Positions 27,629 through 36,416 are shown, counted from the stretch's first letter. The stretch is DNA of 43,169 nucleotides from an uncultured Alistipes sp. (GCA_900546005.1 URBJ01000007.1:1-43169); one strand, 5' to 3'. Translations and numbers: made by a program. The notes: generated from the letters alone by a model not told the origin.

Positions 27629-28594
27629 CTATCCCAACACGGAAACATTGAAGAATTCGACCACGCCCACAACAGCCGAATTGTCGTCCGTCACGATGAT
27701 CGAATGTATTTTATGCACACGCATCATCTCCTCGGCAGCGGTAATCCGCGCCTCAGGAGATATGGTTTTGGGCGTCCGCGACATGATCTCTTCGGCCTGA
27801 ATCGAGAAGAACCGCTCCTTGTACTTCGCCATCGCACGACGCACATCGCCGTCGGTAATCACACCGATCAGCTTTCCATCCTCAACGACTGCCGCAATTC
27901 CCAATCGGGCATCACTGATCGCGATGATCACATCACCGAGCGTCATCGTCTTCGGCACACACAGCGCATCCTTCCGCATCACATCCTTCACCCGCGTAAG
28001 CAGACGACGACCGAGACTTCCCCCCGGATGGAACACGGCATAATCTTCGGCCCGGAACCCCCGCACCTTCATCAAGGCGATTGCCAGTGCATCTCCCATG
28101 ACCAACATGGCGGTTGTCGACGATGTCGGGGCCAGATTCAACGGACAAGCCTCCCGTTCAACAGCAATATTCAGGTTCAGATGCGCATTCTTGGCCAACG
28201 TCGATTCAGGATTACCGGTCATCGCAATGATCGTATTGCCGTTATTCTGCATGAACGGAATCAACCGCAAGATCTCGTCCGTCTGTCCGGAGTTGGCAAT
28301 CGCCAACACGATGTCGTTCGAAGAGATCATTCCCAAATCACCATGATAGGCCTCTCCCGGATGCAGAAAGAACGAAGGCGTCCCCGTACTGGCCAATGTA
28401 GCGGCAATCTTTTTCCCGATGATCCCCGACTTGCCCATACCGGTTACGACCACCTTCCCCGTACACTTCAATATGGCCTCTACCGCCTTGGCAAAATCAT
28501 CCGTCAACAGGTTGCTCAAATTACGAACCGCCGCAGCTTCCGCTTCGAACGTATCGATCGCATATTGCTTTATCTGATTCTTGTCGTTCTCCAT
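27629..28594 (-). CDS. kdsD: Arabinose-5-phosphate isomerase (KpsF/GutQ family)
   Basis: Interconverts D-ribulose 5-phosphate and D-arabinose 5-phosphate, the first step to the LPS sugar Kdo. 321 residues: an N-terminal SIS domain with GKVVVTGMGKSGIIGKKIAATL and FLHPGEAYHGDLGMI, then two CBS domains (about residues 205-260 and 270-321). ATG at 28594 is chosen over the open frame to 28621 because it starts the family's usual helix. The gene follows the GntR gene by about 90 bases on the same strand. Kdo synthesis fits the other LPS genes in the window, but a gut-type sugar role is possible given the nearby sugar locus. Confidence 0.94.
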   Translation of the reverse strand: MENDKNQIKQYAIDTFEAEAAAVRNLSNLLTDDFAKAVEAILKCTGKVVVTGMGKSGIIGKKIAATLASTGTPSFFLHPGEAYHGDLGMISSNDIVLAIANSGQTDEILRLIPFMQNNGNTIIAMTGNPESTLAKNAHLNLNIAVEREACPLNLAPTSSTTAMLVMGDALAIALMKVRGFRAEDYAVFHPGGSLGRRLLTRVKDVMRKDALCVPKTMTLGDVIIAISDARLGIAAVVEDGKLIGVITDGDVRRAMAKYKERFFSIQAEEIMSRTPKTISPEARITAAEEMMRVHKIHSIIVTDDNSAVVGVVEFFNVSVLG

Positions 28595-28687
28595 GATGTT
28601 ATTTTTTCTGATTGATTTCAAAATTAAATTTTTTCCTAAAAAACTCTCACTGCTTATTATTCTCGGTTCAAAAGACCGGTCAGGCTC

Positions 28688-29395
28688 TCAAAAGGTACCG
28701 ATCAGTCCATAGCGCTGTGTGGCACAAAAGACCTGACTATATATATGGAAGCCGGGGCGATTGGTCTCGATCTTGCGGTTGAGCTGCAGGATCGGGTGCC
28801 CGGCCCTCACATTCAGGTACTCCTGCAACCGTTTATCGGCCCGGATGGCAAAGAGCTGTTGCGTACCTCCGGTAACCACAATCTGGTACTGCCGGCGCAA
28901 TGTGTCGAACAGCGAACAATTTTCGAGATCGTAATCCACGAAACGGGGCAAATTGATGTTGGGCAACATCGTAATATCGAAAAACACCGGCATATCGTTC
29001 AACAACCTCAGCCGTTCGAAATAGATACAACCGGCCCGCTGTTCCTGCGGTTCGACCGGAAACGAGAACGCCTCGGTCCACTCTCTGAGTTCGGGTTTCA
29101 GCGTAATGTGCGTCGAGAGATTGGGGCTTCCCAAAGCCGATGTCGTTCCGGTGAGAGAGAGGATCCCGATACCCCTCGGCGCTCCCTTCACAATACTGCC
29201 CTTCCCCTGATGCTTGATGATAAACCCATCGGTCACCAACTGATCGAGCGCCTTGCGTACCGTCGGCCGGGCCACACGGTAGAGTGCACTCAATTCATGT
29301 TCGGAGGGCAACAGATCTCCGGCCGCATACTCCCCGGAGGAGATCTGCTTTCTCAAGGTTTCGTAAACTTGTTTATATTGCGGTAAATTGCTCAT
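28688..29395 (-). CDS. GntR/HutC-family regulator with UTRA effector domain
   Basis: A 235-residue repressor-type regulator. The N-terminal winged helix (residues 1-70; GDLLPSEHELSALYRVARPTVRKALDQL) binds DNA. The C-terminal UTRA domain (about 90-230; RAGCIYFERLRLLNDMPVFFD and GHPILQLNRKIETNRPGFHIYSQVFC) binds small effectors, commonly sugar phosphates or related acids. It is transcribed away from the 2-oxoacid dehydrogenase locus. Its promoter and that of the E2 gene face apart across a 365-base gap holding a perfect 19-bp palindrome. The simplest reading is that it controls both itself and the dehydrogenase/sugar genes; that is inference from position. Confidence 0.93.
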   Translation of the reverse strand: MSNLPQYKQVYETLRKQISSGEYAAGDLLPSEHELSALYRVARPTVRKALDQLVTDGFIIKHQGKGSIVKGAPRGIGILSLTGTTSALGSPNLSTHITLKPELREWTEAFSFPVEPQEQRAGCIYFERLRLLNDMPVFFDITMLPNINLPRFVDYDLENCSLFDTLRRQYQIVVTGGTQQLFAIRADKRLQEYLNVRAGHPILQLNRKIETNRPGFHIYSQVFCATQRYGLIGTF

Positions 29396-29528
29396 CTCTT
29401 TTCATTCTCCCTGTTCTGTCCTTTCGGGGAAACGCCCCGTTTTTTCCACATTCAGCAACAGCCGTTCAACCATCGCCCTCCCCACGCAAAACCCTGAATA
29501 CAGAAAACTTCACGGTCCGTCGGAGCTT

Positions 29529-29560
29529 CAAAAGTAGCAAAACCATTTCGTTATTCCAAA
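29529..29560 (-). promoter_or_regulatory. Promoter for the GntR/UTRA gene
   Basis: On the minus strand, TTTG at 29560-29557 and TACTTTTG at 29536-29529 are 20 bases apart, a full consensus promoter. It leaves an untranslated leader of about 125 bases. Confidence 0.65.
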
Positions 29561-29582
29561 TTCCGAACGACAAATTCGTATG

Positions 29583-29601
29583 TACAAGTTGCCAACTTGT
29601 A
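29583..29601. promoter_or_regulatory. Perfect 19-bp palindrome, probable GntR-family operator
   Basis: TACAAGTTG-C-CAACTTGTA is fully symmetric. It lies 22 bases upstream of the GntR-gene -33 box and about 60 upstream of the E2 -33 box. Its half-site AACTTGTA recurs at 29661-29668, overlapping the E2 -33 element, and CAACTTG recurs at 29714-29720, just past the E2 start point. Confidence 0.65.
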
Positions 29602-29662
29602 AGCATCCATAAATATCGATAACTCACTTACAATCAATGTGTATATTTTTTTATTAAAAAAA

Positions 29663-29693
29663 CTTGTATATCCGACTTATTGTAGTATCTTTG
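29663..29693 (+). promoter_or_regulatory. Promoter for the 2-oxoacid dehydrogenase locus
   Basis: CTTG at 29663-29666 and TATCTTTG at 29686-29693 are 19 bases apart, matching the Bacteroidota consensus. The -33 box lies inside a copy of the operator half-site. The E2 ATG is about 60 bases downstream of the expected start point. Confidence 0.75.
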
Positions 29694-29760
29694 CAGTGTT
29701 TCGCTTTATTGCACAACTTGACTACACTAGTTTAAAACCAAAAATACTTAAACCTAAATT

Positions 29761-31122
29761 ATGGCAACAGTTGTTATCATGCCGAAACAGGGGCAATCCG
29801 TAGAGAGCTGCATCCTAACTGAAATGAAAAAGAAAAAAGGCGATACCGTAGCCGTAGGAGACATACTTTTCTCTTATGAGACGGACAAGGCCTCGTTCGA
29901 AGAAGAGGCAAAAGTCGCCGGTACCGTATTGGACGTATTTTTCGATAATGGAGACGAAATTCCCGTTTTGACCAACGTGATGGTCATCGGTAACGAAGGT
30001 GAATCGACCGAAGAGTTCCGCCCGGGTGGAGCCGCAGCCGAAGCATCTGCCGCTGCCCCCGCAGCCGAAAGTGCAGCTCCTGCTGCAGCTGCAGCTGCAG
30101 CCCCCGCCGCTGCTCCCGCACCGGAAGCCAAAGCCGCCGCTCCCGCAGCAGCACCCGCAGGTAGCGTATCTCCCGTTTCTCCACGCGCAAAGACTCTCGC
30201 CGCCAAAGAGGCGATCAACGCATCCGCACTCAGCGGAACAGGCCCTCACGGACGCGTGATCGAACGCGACGTTCAGGCCGCCATCGACGCTGCTTCCAAG
30301 ACCACTCCGCTGGCAAAAGCCATCATGAAAGAGACCGGCGCAGCAGCTCCGGAGAGCGGAAGCGGATTGGCCGGCAAGGTAAAAGGTTCAGATATCGGAG
30401 CTTTGAAAAACAGCGTATATGCAAGCGACAGCGAAATCAAACCGCTCACCAACATGCGGAAGATCATCGCAAAAGCCATGTACGCTTCGCTGCAAAACTC
30501 TGCACAGCTCACCCACCACCTCAGCGCCGATGCACGCCGCATCATGGCTCTGCGCAAGAAGGTCAAAAAAGCGGTCGAAAACGGATATCCGACCAACATT
30601 ACCCTCAACGACATGGTATGTATGGCGGTTATCAAAGCCCTCAAGAAATTCCCGCAGGTCAATGCACACTTCTTGGGCGACTGCACCCGGAACTTCACGA
30701 AAGTCCATCTGGGTCTGGCTGTCGACACGGAGCGCGGCCTGATGGTTCCGACCGTAAAGAATGCCGACGACCTCTCGATACAAGGTTTGTCCAATCAGCT
30801 TAAAGAGGTGGCCGACGCCTGCAAGAAAGGATCGATCGATCCCGATCTGCTCTCTTCGGAAGCCGCTTCGTTCACCGTATCGAACCTCGGTAACTACGGT
30901 GTTGAAATCTTTACGCCGGTCATCAACCTGCCTCAGGTGGCCATTCTCGGCGTGAACACGATCGTTCCCCGTCCGAAAGATCTGGGCGGCGGAGTCTACG
31001 GCTTCGTGCCTCACATCGGACTGAGCCTTACCTACGACCACCGTGCATTGGACGGCGGCGAGGCAACTCGTTTCGTAAAACAGATCGCAACCGAGATCGA
31101 AAACCTCGATTTCGAATTGTAA
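29761..31122 (+). CDS. Dihydrolipoamide acyltransferase (E2) of a 2-oxoacid dehydrogenase complex
   Basis: The core of the complex: it accepts the acyl group on its lipoyl arm and passes it to CoA. One N-terminal lipoyl domain (residues 1-80) carries the lipoylated Lys43 in ETDKASF. An Ala/Pro-rich flexible linker spans about 85-135, and an E3/E1-binding domain lies at 138-175 (VSPRAKTLAAKEAI...GTGPHGRVIERDV). A second, shorter stretch at 182-216 (TPLAKAIMKETG...GLAGKVKGSDIGALK) repeats the binding-domain pattern. The catalytic domain (225-453) ends with the active-site DHRALDGG (His427). The acyl substrate (pyruvate or branched chain) is not decided by sequence; the gene heads the locus and is the substrate of the lipoate ligase at 41339. 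Confidence 0.94.
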   Translation: MATVVIMPKQGQSVESCILTEMKKKKGDTVAVGDILFSYETDKASFEEEAKVAGTVLDVFFDNGDEIPVLTNVMVIGNEGESTEEFRPGGAAAEASAAAPAAESAAPAAAAAAAPAAAPAPEAKAAAPAAAPAGSVSPVSPRAKTLAAKEAINASALSGTGPHGRVIERDVQAAIDAASKTTPLAKAIMKETGAAAPESGSGLAGKVKGSDIGALKNSVYASDSEIKPLTNMRKIIAKAMYASLQNSAQLTHHLSADARRIMALRKKVKKAVENGYPTNITLNDMVCMAVIKALKKFPQVNAHFLGDCTRNFTKVHLGLAVDTERGLMVPTVKNADDLSIQGLSNQLKEVADACKKGSIDPDLLSSEAASFTVSNLGNYGVEIFTPVINLPQVAILGVNTIVPRPKDLGGGVYGFVPHIGLSLTYDHRALDGGEATRFVKQIATEIENLDFEL

Positions 31123-31127
31123 TACCA

Positions 31128-31159
31128 CAAAGGGAGGGTAGCGGACTACCTTCCCTTTG
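31128..31159 (+). other. Strong intercistronic hairpin between E2 and E3 genes
   Basis: CAAAGGGAGGGTAG (31128-31141) pairs with CTACCTTCCCTTTG (31146-31159) around the loop CGGA, 14 pairs with one G-U. It has no long T-tract. It could be a partial terminator or an RNA stability element setting E2 above E3 levels. Confidence 0.7.
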
Positions 31160-31198
31160 CTCAACTTTAACTTAAACAAAACTATAAACCGAAAAACG

Positions 31199-32563
31199 AT
31201 GATAGATTTAGCAATTATCGGCGGAGGTCCCGGAGGTTATGTAGCAGCAGAGCGCGCCGGATCGAAAGGATTGAACGTCGTATTGTTCGAGAAACGGGAG
31301 CTGGGCGGTGTGTGCCTCAACGAAGGCTGTATCCCAACCAAAACCCTGCTGTACAGCGCAAAAGTATATGACTATGCGAAACATGGCGATAAATACGGAG
31401 TCAACGTAAGCGGAGCTTCGTTCGATTTCGGCAAGATCATGGACCGCAAAAATAAGGTAGTCAAGAAACTGGTGGGTGGCGTCGGCACCAAAATGAAAGT
31501 CAACAAGGTCAAAGTGGTCAAGGGCGAAGCCAAGATCAAAGGCCGCTCGACGAACGGTATCGAAATCGAATGCAACGGCGAAACGTTCTACGCAGTCAAC
31601 CTGTTGCTTTGCACCGGTTCAGAAGCCTTCGTACCCCCGATTCCGGGCGTAAAGGAGGCGGGCGACGTTGTATTGACCAACCGTGAGATTCTGGCCCTCA
31701 AAGAACAACCCAAATCGTTGGTAATTATCGGTGGCGGAGTAATCGGTATGGAGTTCGCAAGTTTCTACAACAGTCTGGGGACCGAAGTGACCGTTGTCGA
31801 GATGTTGCCGAAGATTCTCGGTAATCTGGACGGTGAGATCAGCTCGATGTTGCAGGACATCTACGCAAAACGGGGCATCAAATTCAACCTTTCGTGCAAG
31901 GTAACCGAAGTTCGCGGTAACGAAGTCATCTATACGGACAAAGAGGGCAAGACAGCCTCAGCCAAGGGCGACAAGATCCTGATGAGTGTCGGACGCCGTG
32001 CCGTAACCGCAGGCTTGGGCCTCGAAAATCTGGGCGTCGAGCTCAATCGGGGAGCCGTCAAGGTCGATGAGAAGATGCGTACGAACGTACCCAACGTATT
32101 TGCAGCAGGCGACATCACCGGATTCTCGATGTTGGCCCACACGGCCAGCCGCGAAGGCGAAGTCGTTGTGAACAACCTCACGGGACGTCCCGACGTAATG
32201 CGTTACAACGCCATCCCGGGTGTGGTTTATACCAACCCTGAAGTGGCCGGCGTAGGTCTGACAGAAGAGCAGGCCAAAGCCGAAGGCATCGAATACCGCA
32301 TTGCAAAGCTGCCTATGGCCTATGCAGGTCGTTTCGTAGCTGAAAACGAAGGCGGCAATGGTCTTTGCAAAGTGATCGTAGGCGCCAAATACGGCGAGAT
32401 TCTGGGTGTACACATGCTCGGAAATCCATGTAGCGAGATGATCTACGGAGCCTGCATGGCCATCGAACAGGAGATGACCCTCAAGGAGATGGAAGAGGTG
32501 GTATTCCCGCACCCGACCGTCTCAGAAATTTTCAAGGAAACCATTTTTTCATTCAACGAATAA
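31199..32563 (+). CDS. lpdA: Dihydrolipoamide dehydrogenase (E3)
   Basis: FAD enzyme that reoxidises dihydrolipoamide on E2, passing electrons to NAD+. 454 residues. It has the FAD-binding GGGPGGYVAAERAG, the redox disulfide GGVCLNEGCIPTK, the NAD-binding GGGVIGMEFASFYNSLGTEV and the C-terminal catalytic His-Glu pair in FPHPTVSEIF. The frame reaches back to 31157, but ATG at 31199 gives the normal N-terminus (MIDLAIIGGG). It sits between E2 and the fused E1, so all three components of the complex are contiguous. Confidence 0.96.
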   Translation: MIDLAIIGGGPGGYVAAERAGSKGLNVVLFEKRELGGVCLNEGCIPTKTLLYSAKVYDYAKHGDKYGVNVSGASFDFGKIMDRKNKVVKKLVGGVGTKMKVNKVKVVKGEAKIKGRSTNGIEIECNGETFYAVNLLLCTGSEAFVPPIPGVKEAGDVVLTNREILALKEQPKSLVIIGGGVIGMEFASFYNSLGTEVTVVEMLPKILGNLDGEISSMLQDIYAKRGIKFNLSCKVTEVRGNEVIYTDKEGKTASAKGDKILMSVGRRAVTAGLGLENLGVELNRGAVKVDEKMRTNVPNVFAAGDITGFSMLAHTASREGEVVVNNLTGRPDVMRYNAIPGVVYTNPEVAGVGLTEEQAKAEGIEYRIAKLPMAYAGRFVAENEGGNGLCKVIVGAKYGEILGVHMLGNPCSEMIYGACMAIEQEMTLKEMEEVVFPHPTVSEIFKETIFSFNE

Positions 32564-32591
32564 CCGAAAACTAATTTAAAACTTTAATATC

Positions 32592-35072
32592 ATGCCTAAG
32601 TCGCAGTTTATCGATCCGAAAGAGATGCGGAAGGCCGGTGAGATTACCTTCACCCCGATTCCCGTCAATCAGTACAAAAAGACGATCAAGGACGAACTCA
32701 AAGAGAAAAACTTCACGAAAGAAGACCTCAAACGTATCTACCACGACATGGTGGTGATCCGCGAATTCGAGACCATGCTCCAGTTGGTGAAGACCACCGG
32801 CGGATACAACGGTGTCGAATATAACAACCCGGGTCCTGCCCACCTTTCAGCAGGACAGGAAGCCGCTGCCGTTGGTATGGCTTATATGCTGAATGTTAAC
32901 GACTTCATCTTCGGTTCACACCGTAGCCACGGCGAAATTCTGGCCAAAGGTCTTCGTGCCATCCAGCTGCTCGACGACAAAGAACTCGAAAAGATCATGA
33001 ACGAGTTCTGGGACGGAGCTACCCTGAACGTCGCTAAGAAAGCCTTCAAAGGCGGTACCGTTAAAGAGTTGGGTATCCGCTTCCTGCTCTACGGAGCACT
33101 CGCAGAGATCTTCGCCCGTACGACCGGCTTCAACAAAGGTCTGGGTGGAAGTATGCACACCTTCTTCACGCCGTTCGGTATCTACCCGAACAACGCTATC
33201 GTAGGTGGTAGCGGAAGTATCGCCGTAGGTGCTGCCCTCTACAAAAAAGTAAACCGCAAACCGGGTGTTGTTGTAGCCAACTTGGGTGACGCCTCCATGG
33301 CACGTGGTCCCGTTTGGGAAGGCATGACGTTCGCCGCTATGGATCAGTTCAAAAAACTGTGGGCCGACGACATGAAAGGTGGACTGCCGGTAATCATCAA
33401 CATCATGGACAACCAGTACGGTATGGGCGGCCAGACCCGTGGCGAAACGATGGGCTTCGACTTTGCAGCCCGTATCGGTGCCGGTGTCAATCCCGAACAG
33501 ATGCACGCAGAGCGTGTAGACGGATACAATCCGCTGGCCGTAATCGACTGCTACCGCCGTAAAAAAGCCATTCTCGAAGAGAAGAAAGACGGTCCGGTGT
33601 TGATCGACGTATTGACCTATCGTTACAGCGGTCACTCACCTTCCGATGCATCGTCGTACCGGACGAAAGAGGAGATCGAGGCATGGGAAGCTATCGACTG
33701 CATCAAATCATACGGCAAGGAGCTGATCGAAGCCGGTGTGGCTACTCAAGCCGATTTGGATGCCATCGACAAGGAGATCAAAGATATCATGTTCGATACG
33801 TTCAAACTCGCTATCGACGACGAGCTCTCTCCGCGTATGGACCTGCACAAACAACCGGATCTGATCGGAACGATGATGTTCTCGAACCAATCGATCGACT
33901 CTCTGTCCGACGCAAAACCGGAAGTAAACCATCCGATGAGCGAGAACCCACGTGTACAGCAAATCGCGAAGAAAGAGCGTTTCGCTTTCGACAAAGACGG
34001 CAAGCCGTTCTCGAAGATGAAACAGTTCCAGCTGCGTGACGGTATCTTCGAAGCCATCATCGACCGCTTCTACAAAGATGCTTCGCTGATCGCCTACGGA
34101 GAGGAGAACCGCGATTGGGGTGGTGCTTTCGCCGTATATCGTGGACTGACCGAAGCGCTGCCTTATCATCGGTTGTTCAACGCTCCGATCGCTGAGGCTG
34201 CCATCATCGGAACTGCTATCGGTTACGCTATGTGCGGTGGCCGTGTAATTCCGGAGATCATGTACTGCGACTTCCTCGGATGCTGCGGTGACGAGGTGTT
34301 CAACCAGCTGCCCAAATGGCAGGCCATGAGCGGAAACATCCTCAAGATGCCGGTTGTTGTCCGCGTATCGGTCGGCTCGAAATACGGTGCACAGCACTCT
34401 CAGGACTGGACCTCGCTGGCGGCACACATCCCCGGCCTGAAAGTCGTATTCCCTGTAACGCCTTACGATGCGAAGGGTTTGATGAACGCCGCTCTGCAAG
34501 GAACCGATCCGGTGATCTTCTTCGAGAGCCAGAGAATCTACGACGTGGGCGAACAGTTCCACGAAGGCGGTGTTCCGGAAGGCTACTATGAAATTCCGCT
34601 GGGCGAACCCGATATCAAACGTGAAGGTAAGGACATTACCATCCTGACGATCGGTGCTACACTCTACCGCGCTTTGGACGCAGCCAAAGTGCTGGAAGAG
34701 AAATACGGCATGAGCGCAGAGGTGATCGACGCCCGCAGTTTGGTACCGTTCAACTATGAGAAGGTGATCGCTTCGGTGAAAAAGACCGGACGGATCGTTA
34801 TCGCCGGCGATGCAACGGCCCGCGGATCGTTCCTGAACGACTTGGCCCGCAACATCTCGGAGATGGCCTTCGACTACTTGGATGCACCGGCCGTAGTTCT
34901 GGGTTCGCGCGACTGGATCACTCCGGCATACGAACTGGAGTACGCGTTCTTCCCACAGGTGGACAGCTTCATTGACATTATTCACGAAAAGATCGTTCCG
35001 CTGCCCGGACACGTTCCTACGCGTAACTTCACCGAAGCTGAACAGATGCGTCGTGCAAAAGAGGGTATCTAA
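32592..35072 (+). CDS. 2-oxoacid dehydrogenase E1, alpha and beta subunits fused
   Basis: Thiamine-diphosphate enzyme that decarboxylates a 2-oxoacid and reductively acylates the lipoyl arm of E2. The 826 residues join an alpha part (about 1-440; HRSHGEILAKG, GLGGSMHTFF, and a TPP site running from GDASMARG to NIMDNQYG) to a beta part (about 470-826; EENRDWGGAF, FNAPIAEAAIIGTAIGYA, KYGAQHSQDW). These are separate alpha and beta chains in most bacteria; the fusion is seen in other Bacteroidota. The TPP motif is GDA rather than GDG and the span to the Asn is longer than usual because of an insertion around FKKLWADDMKGG. Pyruvate versus branched-chain substrate is open; annotation as 2-oxoisovalerate dehydrogenase is common for such fusions. 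Confidence 0.93.
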   Translation: MPKSQFIDPKEMRKAGEITFTPIPVNQYKKTIKDELKEKNFTKEDLKRIYHDMVVIREFETMLQLVKTTGGYNGVEYNNPGPAHLSAGQEAAAVGMAYMLNVNDFIFGSHRSHGEILAKGLRAIQLLDDKELEKIMNEFWDGATLNVAKKAFKGGTVKELGIRFLLYGALAEIFARTTGFNKGLGGSMHTFFTPFGIYPNNAIVGGSGSIAVGAALYKKVNRKPGVVVANLGDASMARGPVWEGMTFAAMDQFKKLWADDMKGGLPVIINIMDNQYGMGGQTRGETMGFDFAARIGAGVNPEQMHAERVDGYNPLAVIDCYRRKKAILEEKKDGPVLIDVLTYRYSGHSPSDASSYRTKEEIEAWEAIDCIKSYGKELIEAGVATQADLDAIDKEIKDIMFDTFKLAIDDELSPRMDLHKQPDLIGTMMFSNQSIDSLSDAKPEVNHPMSENPRVQQIAKKERFAFDKDGKPFSKMKQFQLRDGIFEAIIDRFYKDASLIAYGEENRDWGGAFAVYRGLTEALPYHRLFNAPIAEAAIIGTAIGYAMCGGRVIPEIMYCDFLGCCGDEVFNQLPKWQAMSGNILKMPVVVRVSVGSKYGAQHSQDWTSLAAHIPGLKVVFPVTPYDAKGLMNAALQGTDPVIFFESQRIYDVGEQFHEGGVPEGYYEIPLGEPDIKREGKDITILTIGATLYRALDAAKVLEEKYGMSAEVIDARSLVPFNYEKVIASVKKTGRIVIAGDATARGSFLNDLARNISEMAFDYLDAPAVVLGSRDWITPAYELEYAFFPQVDSFIDIIHEKIVPLPGHVPTRNFTEAEQMRRAKEGI

Positions 35073-35105
35073 TACGTTGTAAACACACATACAACCCATT
35101 TCTTC

Positions 35106-35151
35106 TAAGAAAGGCCGCATAGATTATCCTCAATCGATGTGGCCTTTCTTA
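35106..35151 (+). terminator. Fifteen-pair hairpin after E1, probable terminator or attenuator
   Basis: TAAGAAAGGCCGCAT (35106-35120) pairs with ATGTGGCCTTTCTTA (35137-35151) with one G-U pair, around a 16-base loop. It begins 34 bases after the E1 stop and 30 bases before the PHP gene. It has T-rich ends on both strands. No promoter box is seen before the PHP gene, so partial readthrough is likely. Confidence 0.7.
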
Positions 35152-35180
35152 CACTTACCAACGTAAAACTGCTAATTAAA

Positions 35181-36368
35181 ATGAGTTGCAACAATAAAAA
35201 CAAACTGGATTGCGTTAATGTCAACGCACACCTGCACACCCCCTACTCGTTCAGTGCATTCGACAAGCTGACTGACGCACTCGACCGTGCCGTAAACGAA
35301 AACGTAAAGGTCGTCGGTATCAACGACTTCTACTCGATGGACGGATACAAAGAGTGGAACGACGGCTGTATCGAGCGCAAACTGTTCCCGCTGTTCAATA
35401 TCGAGTTCATCAGCCTCCAAGAGGAGGATCAGGCTGCCGGCATCCGGGTCAACGACCCGAACAATCCGGGCAGAACCTACCTCAGTGGAAAGGGTCTCGC
35501 CTATCCGGTCGATCTGCCCGAACCCTACGCCACACAGTTAGCCAACGTTCGCAACGAGTCGAACGAACAGGTGAAAACGATGTGCGGCAAACTGAATGAC
35601 GTACTCGCCTCCTACGATGCCGGGTTCCGTCTCGATTTCGACCTGATCGAACAGACGTTGACCAAAGGTTCGATTCGCGAACGCCATCTGGCCAAAGCGC
35701 TCCGCATCTCGGCATACGATCACCTGAAAAACGACGAAGCAGCCATCCGGGCCTTCTTTGAAAAGATTTTCGGAGGCAAAGCGCTGAAATCGGATGTCAA
35801 CAACCACGCGGCCGTGGAAAACGAGATCCGTGGCAACCTGCTCAAAGCGGGCGGAGCGGCTTTCGTTCCGGAAGACCCGAAAGCTTTCCTGCCGATGGAT
35901 ACGGTACGGAAGATCATCTTGGCTGCCGGCGGTATCCCGACCTACCCGTTCTTGGCAGATGACGCCAAAGGCGGCTTTACCGACTTCGAACAGGATGTAG
36001 TCAAGACCGCTGAAGTGCTGAAACAACGGGGAATTTTTTCCGTAGAGTTTATCACGACCCGCAACAGCGTCGAGGTTCTCGAAAAATATGCCGGCTATCT
36101 GCACGACAACGGTTTCGTCGTAACGTTCGGCTCGGAGCACAATACGCCGGCCATGGAGCCGATCGAACTCTTCGCCCGCGGCGGTGTACCTTTGACCGAC
36201 CGACTGAAATACATCAACTATTGCGGTGCATGCGTCGTTGCTGCCCATCAGGATATTGTCCAGAGCGGCATGCAGGGCTATGTCGACAGTCGGGGAAAAG
36301 CCGACATCGAAAAGCGCGACGAGTATATCAAACACGGTGACAACGTCATCAAATCCATCATTTTATAA
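35181..36368 (+). CDS. PHP-domain metal-dependent hydrolase-like protein
   Basis: A 395-residue cytoplasmic protein of the PHP (polymerase and histidinol phosphatase) fold. The first metal motif NAHLHTPYS (HxH) is intact. The second appears as GINDFYSMDGY, with Phe where most members have His after the Asp (TDH). A Glu in FNIEF, a His in GSEHNT and AAHQD near the C-terminus complete the likely metal site. Such proteins are often phosphoesterases. The frame opens at 35139 within the E1 terminator region; ATG at 35181 is the likely start. It lies between E1 and the aldolase/SDR fusion. A role as phosphatase of a sugar phosphate made by its neighbours is plausible but unproved. Confidence 0.82.
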   Translation: MSCNNKNKLDCVNVNAHLHTPYSFSAFDKLTDALDRAVNENVKVVGINDFYSMDGYKEWNDGCIERKLFPLFNIEFISLQEEDQAAGIRVNDPNNPGRTYLSGKGLAYPVDLPEPYATQLANVRNESNEQVKTMCGKLNDVLASYDAGFRLDFDLIEQTLTKGSIRERHLAKALRISAYDHLKNDEAAIRAFFEKIFGGKALKSDVNNHAAVENEIRGNLLKAGGAAFVPEDPKAFLPMDTVRKIILAAGGIPTYPFLADDAKGGFTDFEQDVVKTAEVLKQRGIFSVEFITTRNSVEVLEKYAGYLHDNGFVVTFGSEHNTPAMEPIELFARGGVPLTDRLKYINYCGACVVAAHQDIVQSGMQGYVDSRGKADIEKRDEYIKHGDNVIKSIIL

Positions 36369-36416
36369 TTTAGTTAGATGGCCTCGAAAGCCATTGCGAA
36401 AAAAGAGAAAATCATA

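Larger units (their letters stand above)
29396..29760. promoter_or_regulatory. Divergent regulatory region between the GntR gene and the E2 gene
   Basis: No gene. It contains two complete Bacteroidota-type promoters facing apart, a perfect palindrome at 29583-29601 and separate copies of its half-site near the E2 promoter. Individual sites are listed separately. Confidence 0.8.

Noticed and set aside
27243..27800. Open frame of 185 residues on the plus strand across the polypyrimidine tract
   Set aside because: Composition is Leu/Phe/Ser/Pro low complexity caused by the C/T tract, and it overlaps kdsD on the opposite strand.
29874..30259. Long Ala/Gly- or Gln/Pro-rich frames on both strands over the E2 linker
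   Set aside because: They are mirror products of the Ala/Pro-coding linker repeats; the E2 frame has full domain support.
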